From: Candidatus Melainabacteria bacterium
GTDB taxonomy: Bacteria; Cyanobacteriota; Vampirovibrionia; 2-02-FULL-35-15
DNA length: 51,003 nt
Direction: 5' to 3'
NCBI GenBank assembly: GCA_016193285.1
Contig: JACPSL010000003.1
Location: 1 to 51,003, forward strand
In this document: positions 44,301 through 50,300 of the stretch, one piece after another
Layout of the letters: every line of letters begins with the position of its first letter
Position numbering within the stretch: position 1 is the first letter of the stretch
Notes under the pieces: generated by a model
Seen by the model: only the letters and a program-made list of their open reading frames with translations
Told to the model about the DNA's origin: nothing
The model's database searches: none
Translations under genes and position numbers: made by a program

Positions 44301-47005
44301 CCTCGTCCCTACAAAAAAATATTAAATTATGTTCTAAATCAAAAGAAGACTGTGAGGAAGGAGGATTTTGTGCTTATCTTCCAAGTGGAGTAACAAGTTG
44401 TGCATATTTTAATAAAAATATTGGAGAAATTAAGACAGGAAGTTGTCCTTATAATTGGGTTTTACTTGCTGGGGGACCAGAAGGTAATTTTTGTAGTCCT
44501 TTAATTCCACTTTCTGAATTATCAAGTTCAAGTAGTAGTTCATCTGGTGGCAGTTCAAGTGGTGAAGTATCTTCCAGCTCAAGTGGTGGTTCATCTGGTG
44601 GCAGTTCAAGTGGTGAAGCATCTTCCAGCTCAAGCGGTGGCTCATCTAGTGGTAGTTCAAGTGGTGAAGTATCTTCTAGTTCAAGTGGTGGTTCAAGCAG
44701 CTCAGGTGGAAGTTCTAGTTCAAGTAGTGGTGGTAAATCATCCAGTTCTTCTGGTGCGCCACCAGTAAATTACGAAGTAATTTTAGTTTTACAAACTCCT
44801 TCAAGATATTCACCTTCTATAAAAAGTCGTGACCCAAAACAAAAAGAAGAACAATATTACACATATTTAAGTGGTGAAAATGTAGCATTTACAGTTTATA
44901 TTAAAGGTCCACCTAACTCAAAACCGCAAGACATCAACTCTTTTACAATACTTGCAACAGCTAAAGAAAAACAAAATAATTTACTTAGTGATTTTAATAC
45001 TGCAAATTTAAAACTATTTAAATTAAGTTCTAAGGATGTAATCTCATCTTCAGATATATTAGATTTCTTTAGCAATGCTCCTCCAATAAACTTATCTCTC
45101 ACAAGAGAAAACGAAGACGGAAATATAGTAGCTGCAAATGGTGACATCCTTAAATTTAAACTGCCAGATGCAAGGTATCTTGGATCACAAGCATCAAGCA
45201 AAGTTACATTATCCCCACCTGACAGTTCGTCTACTATAAGCCAGACAAATAAATGTAAAAGTGAAAGCATTTGTGGAAGCGACACTATAAGCTTAGCCAG
45301 CTGCATTGCAAATGAGTCTTGGAAATTCTCAAAAGGCAGTCAGTTTGCAAAAAGCAGTTGTAAAGGTACACTGCCAAAAAGTTTAGTCAATGAAATAACT
45401 GCATCTTCAAGTAGTAGCGGAAAAGTAGAAGTTCCAACTCCTGCTTGTAATAAAGATACAAAAGAAGCTGAATGTAAAACCACAAATATTTTTTATGTAC
45501 CACACTGTACGGGTAGGCTACAGCCAGCATGTATAACTACAAGTACAAGCAGTGAAACCAGTAGCACTGAAAGTGCAAGTAATATAAGTAGTAGCAGCGG
45601 GAGTAGTAGTAGTATATCTTCTCTTAAAGCAATATGCAAAGCTCGTTATGAAGCTACCTCTAGTGGAGAATCACAATCAAATGAAACGCCAATATGTTTA
45701 CCCATATTAGAAAGTGTAGAAAGATACTGCAGAGATGTTGAAAACTTACCATATGATGCTAGGTTTAATGCTTATGATTGTATCAATGATTTTTGTAAAA
45801 CTTTAGATGATTTTGAAGAGAAGAAAGCATGTTGTCGTGGTTGCAGTGCTGTTTACGACAAATTAACTTTAACTGCTGCAGATGTTAGTGATACAGACAG
45901 TGACAGGATCTCATCATGCATTGCAGCTGATGGTGGATATTGTGGAAGCTTTAAAAGTTCAGAAGTTTGTGTACAAGAAAAATGTTATGAGCTTGATGCT
46001 GGCTCAGAAGATTTAAATAATTGTTGTTTAAAATATGATAAGGACTCAGGTAAGATAAAACAATTTCTTAAAGAAGCCGCTCTGGAAGAGGATTCTGGCA
46101 GGGCATTTAATATAATTACTCTTAAAGATAAGGACAAACAAAACGAGACACAAATAAAAATTCAAAAAACACCAGATGTCATACTGGCTCAAAATTATGA
46201 ACTAACAATACCAACTGATTTAAAAATAAGCAATATTAATCTTGAAGCAGCTATTAAAGGGAAAAATCAAAAAACATATAATTCAAAAATTCAAATCGCA
46301 GTAATACCAAGAAGTACTGATGTAGATACAGAAAAAGTTGCAACTACAAAAGAAAAAGAAAAAGAAAAACCAACATGTTCACCACCATTCATTACATCTC
46401 CAAAGGCAGGTATCAATGATGGCAGTTCAATTTCCAGCGAGTTAAATATACCTCTTGAAATTCCAATTATTGCTACAGGAAATAACGACATTACTTCATT
46501 TACAATTTCTGGCGTAAGTTCAGGATTAAAAGTAGAAGAGAAAAATAAAGATTCAAGTTATAATTTTTCAATCATAAGTGGTACACCAATAGCTCCTGGA
46601 AAGCTCACCATTACTGCTTCTTGTACAAATAAATGTAATCAAACTATTAAATTTAAATTTGACATAGTTATTACAGAACCACTAAAAGAAATTCAAGGTA
46701 CTAATTTAAAAAGAACTGTTACAAGTGGTTCAAAAATATTACTAGAACTTAAATCAAAAACTGACTTATCAAAAATAAATCCATCTTCTTTAAAAACAAC
46801 CTGGACTACAAGTACAAATAAATCATTTGTAATTCCAGTTAAACTTGAGTTTAAAAACAGTGACATGATTAAACTTCAACTTTCAATCCATAAACTTGAA
46901 CCACAAGGAACTGCAAGAATAATTATTACAAGCAAAGACAATGATAAAAATATAATTGCCGAGTTAGAAATTAATATTGTAAAACCAAAGATAAAAAACA
47001 AATAA
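29360..47005 (+). CDS. Giant secreted multidomain protein (5881 residues)
   Basis: A single open frame of 17.6 kb. A signal-like hydrophobic segment (about 17-36) is followed by a helical module (49-109) also found in the second giant. Residues 110-1030 have no fold I recognise. Then come about seven LamG-like lectin domains (two near 1084-1510, others near 2675-2905, 3010-3245, 3350-3510, 3580-3855 and 3925-4135), five Ig-like domains (about 1587-2170, starting with PP or RP and ending in VxDSN-type links), nine DUF4215-type repeats (2319-2612), two Cys-rich knots (near 2964 and 4189), and a final Ig-like region (from about 5670). Ser/Gly linkers separate modules. No LPxTG motif or C-terminal anchor is visible. 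A surface adhesin or glycan-binding fibre is inferred. Confidence 0.85.
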   Translation: MNNYCNPRLNIKQFAKSIFAFLLATAFVINQFLPAYSISNDNHIRDKLTYDDLSYISYAYKNVLDIDNPKNQEIINLAKEIYSRDKEITIKNSVKYLENKVKNNFLLAQAANTENEEKKCNVINLDILDFYMASPQTKVKLDNPFNSVTLSLLSANQTRFSDLDHSIKNHKLAWSLLGYPTSFGLTYNSDGKFINVTTSSSTIQNLIGAASDAIKTKDETILGGFLPQTSFNNQGDEFYAVGADPRGDAHKPYLYGFDVSANQGTINRSKETFSNHYTGFSNGLDVTPSGYLLLGIEDGRLTSLWKKDNKAPISVKNITQLIDFTKNHTNYFEVDASNISGSTNTFAVSGYVLPDTYKYTDILSLLKQNLINEYGLTVFIVNEDTENNGETKILSKINIWGKELENLLGHKISNIGGIKIKNNYLYISYSVNNGIDFKKFYEENYPKYLQEGKSWIYPDTGLPPSVFNYKEGLYDTRLAVFKLDFTNNNIEIKGVSDISTVFDSPNCSGKSYGINGPIEVQGENIFIADKVYSNVIRTFKKDSTTLAGIVPASSPYVINLNNPRIIKVLSDSKYKPLGSDFTFSTAISDISINPESGILFASLPYLEISNDPSNPLHVNGFLASLYLTNLISDCSKIESLTDCKKNLTSESKEKEKYTKEKVSEEAIETEKNLKFLSIADGPTTPTISINIPTDPTMFNLPTFDRGYHSADLDISRNPPSTDDIKISAGARGVNFVSILSLKPTDPGDLYYPLVKKDYLPIDRNGISTYGRSTTLLSRGNKLVGLSTDNKIYLGNTDTITSSPQDFSQNNFYPTLVSNLPNSKELFVLLNTPPDDLDAESNSALYFFGDQGKAPITLKNIQGTTNEQSFNIMGVFGVPFNIKYKSNRLQVSEAKNLNNQDEYIALSYYSHNLKSMAIKQYLNNILVSIPNFIEDSEDNLNNFLKSFQGFSLFTVSSEQGIKDKSPGNTKAYKNFYFMDLPAQLRSPSEDVYRLIGGATLFQNPKSKDLFLAVSTYDIETTDKVTTQKPPEGSDSVLASSSGTSTAKKASSSGTVDFSQGITSSNISSAAASIFGNTEVPVISTNNLIFALDASNIDGKGKTASDAASLNTSTWTDISNSTYKGTLTSNLWTGDGSISNPFSVSFDGMNFISIPADAFDSLRSSNSYSIEIVFNVDPTFKETISLFARGGDQKIEIDSTNNIIVTTYDHDETNTNVKITPGKWHHLVLSKNSGNAAKLYLDGKAVWSQMKRTVVNRALSVLIGAGEISTENLFKGKIALVRIFNTALEDSEARNNYSLELFRYTDIQTAKAVLSASGAALSSKPSDINCGLAINTKVGEHISLPFGLIQNNTNVTFSTYVKVNSEGFIPISTEGYGEKGAILLTHKTIGTDQALTLLTIKGVPTFILDGPGQINGAIGTSNILDGNYHLITGVRSSNKLEIYVDGDLQGENNYSGRYSLDSGLTSEYIANEAFAIGKHHLYTSRYSGAGTGDFGISIVKIYNKDLPGDEVKSEFQSLNDVTASLRQNIIGFWKFYEALKNPITGYKATDSNDLAQHISLKANFAGQKFVCSPVGIGIASNASTSTIIGNQPPSFNEILVSDLYFINQQIIFTVKATDLNDSDTVTIKAKDLPGWANFTYDAERATGTFTGIPDSADTYTITFIAKDNKGAQAEPQKVNLVVKVPASTGPNLPPKITNPGNKIASDNKPFSFNIPAQDPNGDPLKWTVYTIIPYNICSYLLRNPLTDFELDCSQRDKAQLTYITKNGLITGVPNDVSSLFAMSVNDFTFMAYVEDGRGGKSEEVTFNVSVVDSNRPPVLTSPGDRIITTQESFAISVGGIDPDNDPITYAITSIRGKGDESISQQGQGGTGSDFIPFGIYGGGRYGAAGYEEEGGSYFGASYLPEGINFDRNTGIFSGTRQNIKDGTGFYIYEFMVKATDNKQNSTSNEITFIITFSDGNRAPILKNPGDKECKDNNLCTINFEASDPDKDKLSFLISWLPPDLSIDNENAKITGIPNMITDINIMSINDFEIQVQADDGRLKSKLIVFNLRIKDSNNRPVLENPGNILVQGNPKTIQLMAGDKDNDTLTYHISTTNPLVEYVTWDAQNPISGIVFNGQQGTISITPSEVDYFAYGQNGEEAIFEFMANATDGHPGDFSTSNEVTFTITIRKQEYKLTDTDINNNRSEFVYCKAGEKITSYTSVYGKNCFNCNNGNGINCGMCTIGADSCKVDYENCGDCADFCDHENILTIQCVPAMVQSNYNPNYSIAYVSALSTQHSALSDQTLKPCNLATSTIDGSYFNDLNLDFTIHDLFLVQAEVCGDSVVEGAEVCDDGNTDDGDGCSANCLSNETCPNGITDTMAATPEQCDDGNADDTDACTNVCMNAACGDTYVYAAGGEQCDDGNADDTDACTNSCMNAACGDSIVRAGVEQCDDGNVDNTDACTNSCMDAACGDSYTYAAGGEECDDGNGTNTDACTNTCMNAACGDSIVRAGVEQCDDGNADDTDACTNTCMNAACGDSIVRAGVEQCDDGNVDNTDACTTSCMDAACGDTYVYAAGGEQCDDGNVTNTDACINVCMNAACGDTYIYAAGGEQCDDGNVTNGDGCSSTCTIETTTGGGEIIQGCAYTQCGVNCCVNGCCETNSNICADSADCIPATTSTTSSTTTGGTPPEEKLLLEFKAWNIDGAGSFANKDSTDIIWTDLSGNNNNGILNNFPIPSSLFSGWSGANTSTNPSALRFDGKNDFLSVSSITLFEKTDKFSISVWIKSTKLEEKSTIVGKVNNFARGYNLYLTADGTLSASLSSSYADGLRVATKGQRVQENKWYYLTLTYNGSETSNGLKLYINGDEQELNITQDALYDSIVNDTPLTIGGLGTSDFFTGFISAVRIYNYVRTQSQIKNVYLLEASKFPTGTQATSSSSSGTLGSSSSSSGITTSPSVCFFPSGPEYDYNPYPEYPEAELINPCRDCLKLYEETNKSNCIKCNYCEAACMMQDCNACCPPVNIPENERLLLNLDPTNIDGNNLNTAQAAQQKYKWWINLAKYTDSLASEEDDFNKGIITKLFNFNYSFSSNWTQENPQNPNCIKFDGVDDFILISGSAFQGIEDTNAFTLETLISVDSSRVNYDLIFRLKDKGDGIVTEVGIDESGNLILENTHIVTPLKPKKWYHIVYLKRESNKAELYLNGNQIWTQTLPSIIKDPSEASIGTRDNRRSASDAFRGKVSFLKFSKTAYTSETVKKNYESYKKYTEISESSLASTTGSSVECGLILTGWAPGLNRLDISNPSFGKPYCNYDNNGFLASNKAFCSSGFSTTCRNSSDVPACGNHGPECCPSEAPNCSLSENILCTLPKPNIISISTTVAILNETTTPYGDGAVILTDNNLDIPVTNDQGNYFTLLSLDHRATLLNEIKGTVVGAQGKSDIADGNYHTIYGVIDGTNYKIYVDGVLEGVNNYPSTASNFQNTSLNYTPGPLTIAEKKLWNHNSNISIHQLKILNRVLTDEEIKNDAKLPSEVQESFLPSTKAFWYFPQVTKIDSWTGGKYIEGYKYLNDLYGLVPEESFKILSYVDVSYDCQLMSKVYKNSLALLLDASNVDGKQLTAKAASTNMTSVWNDISTVKATNSLALNNFKWDTKSNWMGDGITNPYALGFNGTDTYLEKRDPVKLTTNTGTIEAWVKVNNFMGNNQPQTYILSISEDGTDNHIGIYAGYPVGNKFGIQIQNKDGIQLQSSTLTDFETGTWYHIAYVVDKNQIKCDISGRNCILIAVQNLYINGVLQTLKEVSPDKVSNVSRATKEDTAYLNLLKGNILRIGNRKTPGGNKYHFAGEIAKVRIYTVPLSEEQIKDNYTAELNTFSGTSTSQASSGAPEISFAQDKIPPGAKLLIPPKGGIKPGETFSTYVIDEGNGLPEGSNLTNSISSVSCNIGGQSADLVSMNDLTVPATGITFDSNKPQKIETSLKSEELTEWTIEAIIKLTNPGTISGNTLEGTILVTPKNIFRVHTDGYGKNTLEVIKDVNSEFNNIYNVACSTGNSICISGQTNLVPNQWYHLAATSNNSTTKLYINGELDSSGIKIPFDFSKASIGGTEPERDGRGNFFFSTFPGQIAQIRIYNRSLSLDEIKRNNRYRLEPLNIQGLTGWWKFAELAGLAAKGYKWNSKVGLAVDPTLNGNLIGYSNQDCRIIETPNLVPSIDLGCQTCLNQFSNNPNATKCDICRQCKLLCSIDTCDFCCGRPFAESNFTYPNRGKEYSYNIREYIYKAPYLGKTDQSLEVNCTLKDTKLNEIFNELQGEILVLGSQGIASSSSGGKKLLSSSSSGATSIKTGTPCCSCKNGVLRCQEGKTITCINDGNIDCDRDTLICCNGPKCIQGNNLFKCVQVSDLEKEDDTSVKPTKPKPITSSSGGKISSSSSSGDLFGTLFQNPQDTNPQQVENEEGEILVSSGFILTKETEDNLITKSGGIKGESKFFKKVACNESQGDFVVKGFDFFSSSPINYKYRDSKLSIYKITQTGEIFELKLITEVDTSIDFKDECTKPITAAVAGPVVFNKLTQELVVAGSNTENVGKVYKVKFNEDTSDDSIADLSLVEKGKLNISSVYDGYITDSVITSSYGKSHYLIFAKVNEKNYNHNLLFFPIIEDPNIMLMATDDTKGKSTGKGSVESNLDVNPLLNNGQTMLILSLGGGLFGSAMFDGQPGDTQSQEEVKSDKGESDKSKEEKSKDKQESTSSSSGEYASSSSGGSSSGSISSSSSSSSSGGFKEECKESKDCEKVLGVSDPRKIFCIDINGLGRCIYNPQEKISKFGEVKYSPCTSTEIRIPGRKKDKGKEENFCVKTKAFLEPNIINPTIPDNLKLNSPTPINPSQDQQMLPPLSFFFGSQKEISLDGNHFGSTLKFSKNDLITVQGKKEDTCKNYVDCKYEEGFFCTQSSGNLEKGKCEFICEGGKVASGIDLTTGASLPCTSGLIESEYVDLSGRNICCKTKITRRDEVTSSLQKNIKLCSKSKEDCEEGGFCAYLPSGVTSCAYFNKNIGEIKTGSCPYNWVLLAGGPEGNFCSPLIPLSELSSSSSSSSGGSSSGEVSSSSSGGSSGGSSSGEASSSSSGGSSSGSSSGEVSSSSSGGSSSSGGSSSSSSGGKSSSSSGAPPVNYEVILVLQTPSRYSPSIKSRDPKQKEEQYYTYLSGENVAFTVYIKGPPNSKPQDINSFTILATAKEKQNNLLSDFNTANLKLFKLSSKDVISSSDILDFFSNAPPINLSLTRENEDGNIVAANGDILKFKLPDARYLGSQASSKVTLSPPDSSSTISQTNKCKSESICGSDTISLASCIANESWKFSKGSQFAKSSCKGTLPKSLVNEITASSSSSGKVEVPTPACNKDTKEAECKTTNIFYVPHCTGRLQPACITTSTSSETSSTESASNISSSSGSSSSISSLKAICKARYEATSSGESQSNETPICLPILESVERYCRDVENLPYDARFNAYDCINDFCKTLDDFEEKKACCRGCSAVYDKLTLTAADVSDTDSDRISSCIAADGGYCGSFKSSEVCVQEKCYELDAGSEDLNNCCLKYDKDSGKIKQFLKEAALEEDSGRAFNIITLKDKDKQNETQIKIQKTPDVILAQNYELTIPTDLKISNINLEAAIKGKNQKTYNSKIQIAVIPRSTDVDTEKVATTKEKEKEKPTCSPPFITSPKAGINDGSSISSELNIPLEIPIIATGNNDITSFTISGVSSGLKVEEKNKDSSYNFSIISGTPIAPGKLTITASCTNKCNQTIKFKFDIVITEPLKEIQGTNLKRTVTSGSKILLELKSKTDLSKINPSSLKTTWTTSTNKSFVIPVKLEFKNSDMIKLQLSIHKLEPQGTARIIITSKDNDKNIIAELEINIVKPKIKNK
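36171..36240. repeat. Compound heptamer/octamer array inside the first giant gene
   Basis: Five CAGCACT-type heptamers (36171-36208) run into ACCTTGAA/ACCTTGCA octamers (36209-36240). They are read as SALSTQHSALSDQTLKPCNL, a low-complexity segment between the Cys-rich part and the DUF4215 repeats. The frame is kept. Confidence 0.85.
36316..37194 (+). repeat. Nine DUF4215-type coding repeats
   Basis: Units of about 90 nt each encode CGDxxxxxGxEQCDDGN followed by TDACTxxC; CDDGN occurs nine times. Several neighbours are nearly identical in DNA (for example those with CGDSIVRAGVEQC), so the block expands by recombination. Such repeats are common in secreted proteins of myxobacteria and related surface proteins. 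Confidence 0.88.
44286..44312. repeat. 27-nt perfect palindrome inside the first giant gene
   Basis: Arms of 13 bases (GTAGGGACGAGGT and its exact complement) flank a single base. It shares the edge form TAG(A/G)GACG with the palindrome at 23220. The frame passes through as RRDEVTSSL. Confidence 0.9.
44518..44757 (+). repeat. Largest poly-Ser/Gly linker of the first giant gene
   Basis: About 80 codons of Ser, Gly and rare Glu/Val/Ala/Lys, with a 17-residue inner unit GGSSSGEVSSSSS. Serine is written with TCA, TCT, AGT, AGC and TCC mixed, so the protein sequence rather than DNA slippage seems to be maintained. Smaller tracts occur near 32463, 38104, 42246, 42533, 43515, 45405 and 45538. Confidence 0.8.
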
Positions 47006-47340
47006 GTATACCCAGATTTTTCTTTTTTAAACGTACTAAATTAACAAAAATTGTAGCCAGAAAAAACCGTTGGGTGTGATGTTTGTCTCATAAAGACACT
47101 TTTTTAGTCTCCCTATAACCTTATTAAGTAAAAATTACCATTTCTCAACTAAAAAAGGGATAAGGAGCAGGTTTATCTCCTGCTTCCTCGGGCACATTAA
47201 TTAAAGAAGAGAAGAGGAAGGAGAAATTTTTAAAGCTCTAAAAGTCAAATCTCTGGCAAATTTATGGCCAGAAGAATAAATTAAGTAACTTTTGTTTTAA
47301 AGGTTATCCCTAATTTTATATTTGCATGTGAGGATATTTT
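47006..47340. promoter_or_regulatory. Structured leader between the two giant genes
   Basis: This 335-bp gap contains no gene. It holds a possible terminator, an 8-bp hairpin (GGAGCAGG side, 47164-47186), a 6-bp hairpin TCTGGC with GCCAGA (47252-47272), and a distant pair AGGGATAA (47156-47163) with TTATCCCT (47304-47311) enclosing both hairpins. The arrangement could be a leader RNA of the second giant gene. It matches no riboswitch class I know. Confidence 0.55.
47084..47106 (+). terminator. Possible intrinsic terminator of the first giant gene
   Basis: A short stem TGTCT with AGACA around CATAA is followed by C and a run of T. The stem is only five base pairs, so strength is doubtful. Confidence 0.45.
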
Positions 47341-50300
47341 TTGAAAAATGAACTAAAACAATTTTTAAGAAAATTAGTAAGAGCTCTGATAGCTCTTACT
47401 TATTGCTTGGAAATGACAGCAGGTTTCTTTTATCCAAGCACAGCAATTGCTCAGACTAAAGCTACACAAACAAAAGAAAAAACACAAACCAATCAAAACA
47501 CTCAGCCACAAATTACTTGCTCAATTGCAGAAAAGTACACAATTGTTTATGCATATAATACTGTTCTTGGAAAAGAACCTGATTTAAAAATAGTAAACCT
47601 GGCATGTATAGCCTTAAAGAAAAAGAAAAGACAAGTTGTTTTTGAAAGTGTTGTAAATTATTTTAAATCTATTTTAGAAAAAAATGACAACCTTAGATTA
47701 CAAGCTGGATTAAGTGCATTTAAATCAATTTTTAACAGATTTCCAAACGATGAAGAGTCAAAACTTTTATATGAAATTGTTTTTAGAGATGGAATTGTTT
47801 ACTCATACAGTGAGCTTAGAGTAATTATTGATTTAAACAAAGATAGATTTGGTGAAATTGCAAGTAGAGAATCTATTCAAAAAGAATTAGAAACTGTAAG
47901 TACCAAGGACAAAGATATTAAAGAGCCAACAATTGAAAGAACTGTTAAAGCATTAGCAGCAGGGGCAGGTGGAACAGTTGTAAACTCTGGATTTTGTAAT
48001 GGAATTGGTGTTCAGTCATTAAATGAACTTTCAATAACTGGTACAAGAGATGGTCTCTTATCATTTTTAGAAAACCAAATTGATATTGAAACAGGATTTG
48101 GAGATGTAACTATTGACTCTTCAGAAATTGGTTTAGTAAATCCAAGTACAATTTCAGGAACAGTAAGATTTAGAGGTTCTTCTCAATTTGGATTATTTAA
48201 CCCAATTACTTCAGTAAATCTTGAAGTACAAAACTTAAATGATGGCACACGATTTGGAGCAAACGCTTTTATTAACTCAACTACTTTCCCAAAACAAAAA
48301 ATCCAAACAAATGGTCAAGGGATAAACCTGAATATTTTAAGTTCAAGCCAACACCACGATTTTGAAGAAGCTCCAATTGGTACAGTATCAAGAATTCAAG
48401 ATGGAAATATTTCTACTCAAAATATAAACATCACAGGCACATCACAAATCTTACTAGATGATGACAATAATGTGATTTCATTTGCATCATTACCAGACAC
48501 ACCTGACACAGCAATATCTTTAATAAGAGCAAAAGACACATCAAACCAAAACATTGAAGCTTTAGGCATTGTAAAAAGCACAAGTGGTACTTACAACACA
48601 AGCTTAAACATTGACAACATGGATTTATTTAATATTACTGCAACAGTTAACGGACAGGTAATAGTTCACAACTTTATTGAAGTACCAACAAAAACAATTA
48701 GAACACAAACAAGAGAAAGAAAAAATAATATTGCAATTGGCGCTCTTGCTTTTATTCATGACAGAACAGAAAACTTACAAAAATACGGTGAGTTAACTTC
48801 AAGTACTGATGAAAACGCTTTTAAGGGCTTTACAATTTTTGATTTTGACAAAACAACTAGCATGTTTCAAATGGCATATCACTTTTATGGCAGTAGTCCT
48901 CAAAGCACAATATCAACAAACTTTATAAAAAAATCATTTACAAGTTTAAATCCAGAAGGCAGTACCGGACTATTTACAGGAGATGAACTTATAGCAGGAG
49001 TAAAAACAATTGTTGATCCTGCAAATCCTGATGACCATTATTTACTTGTGTCTTATTATAGACTTGCTTCAAGTTCTGGCGTAACTTTTACTTATCCTGG
49101 TACACAAACAACTACAAGCAGTTCATCAAGTTCTTCTTCATCTAGCAGTTCATCAAGTGGAGAAATATTTATCAGCTCTTCAGGTACTCCACTTGATAGT
49201 AGCGTCACTGAAGACGAAAATCCTCCTGAACAAAATGAAATCCCAGTAGAAGAAGAAGCAAAAATTCAACAAAGCACAATTGAAAGTGAAGGTATAGATC
49301 AAGAAGCAATAGAGAAACCAATACCAGATACAAATGAGCAAACAGAAGAACTTGCTCCTACAAGCACTGATGATGAATATATCCCGCCATCTAGTGTAGA
49401 AGAAGATATTACTAGCGATCAGCAGTCAGCGGTCAGCGGTCAGCAATCAGAAGATACTACTATAGAAACCCAGCAAGCACCTGAAATAAATAATTCGCCT
49501 CAAGAAGAAATTGCTCCACCAGATAATGCAGAAATACCACCGGTGTCCTACCTCAAAACCTCGAAACCTCGAAACCTCGAAATCAGTTTGCAATTCCTCG
49601 ATGGTGTTGAACTTACATACGATCTTGTTATAAGTTCTCTATCACTCAATAATTTAAACAGCAACTATCAATTAACTAGTGCAAGCATTGCTACTCCAGA
49701 AACCAATCCTGAATTTTCAATTCTCAATTCTCAATTTTTAGATGGTGCTTACATAGAAGAAAATAATTCAAATCTAAGCAAAATAATTAATGATTTCTTA
49801 TGGATAGTTGCAGCAACACCAACTGGAGCACCATATCCTCCCACAAGTGGTTGTATGACAGATGATAACTGCGATGATGGTGATGCATGTACTGCTGATT
49901 ATTGTGATTCTGTAACTGGTTGCCACAATGATCCTATAGACTGCGATGATGGTGATGCATGTACTGATGATCTTTGTGATTCTGCAACTGGTTGCCACAA
50001 TGATCCTATAGACTGCGATGATTCCAATTGCGAGTATTGTGCTAGTGGTACCTGTACTAGTCAGTGCGATCCAGTAAGTCAAGCTTGCGCTTCTAGTTAT
50101 GACCCTGATACTGGCACAGTTAGTTATTCTTGTCAGGCTTGTAGTCCAGCTTGTACTAATGGTAATTGTTGCACTCTAACAGGTTGCGAACCTTGTCCTA
50201 CTCCAACTGAAACTCCAACAGAAACTCCAACGGAAACTCCAACAGAAACTCCAACTGAAACACCAACTGAAACACCAACGGAAACTCCAACTGAAACTCC

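Noticed and set aside
29360-47005. Sortase-anchored or autotransporter protein
   Set aside because: No LPxTG motif, C-terminal hydrophobic helix or beta-barrel-like end is visible; the protein ends in a charged KIKNK tail.
47006-47340. A known riboswitch (for example cyclic di-GMP type) ahead of the second giant gene
   Set aside because: The hairpins are real but the conserved bases of the classes I know are not present.
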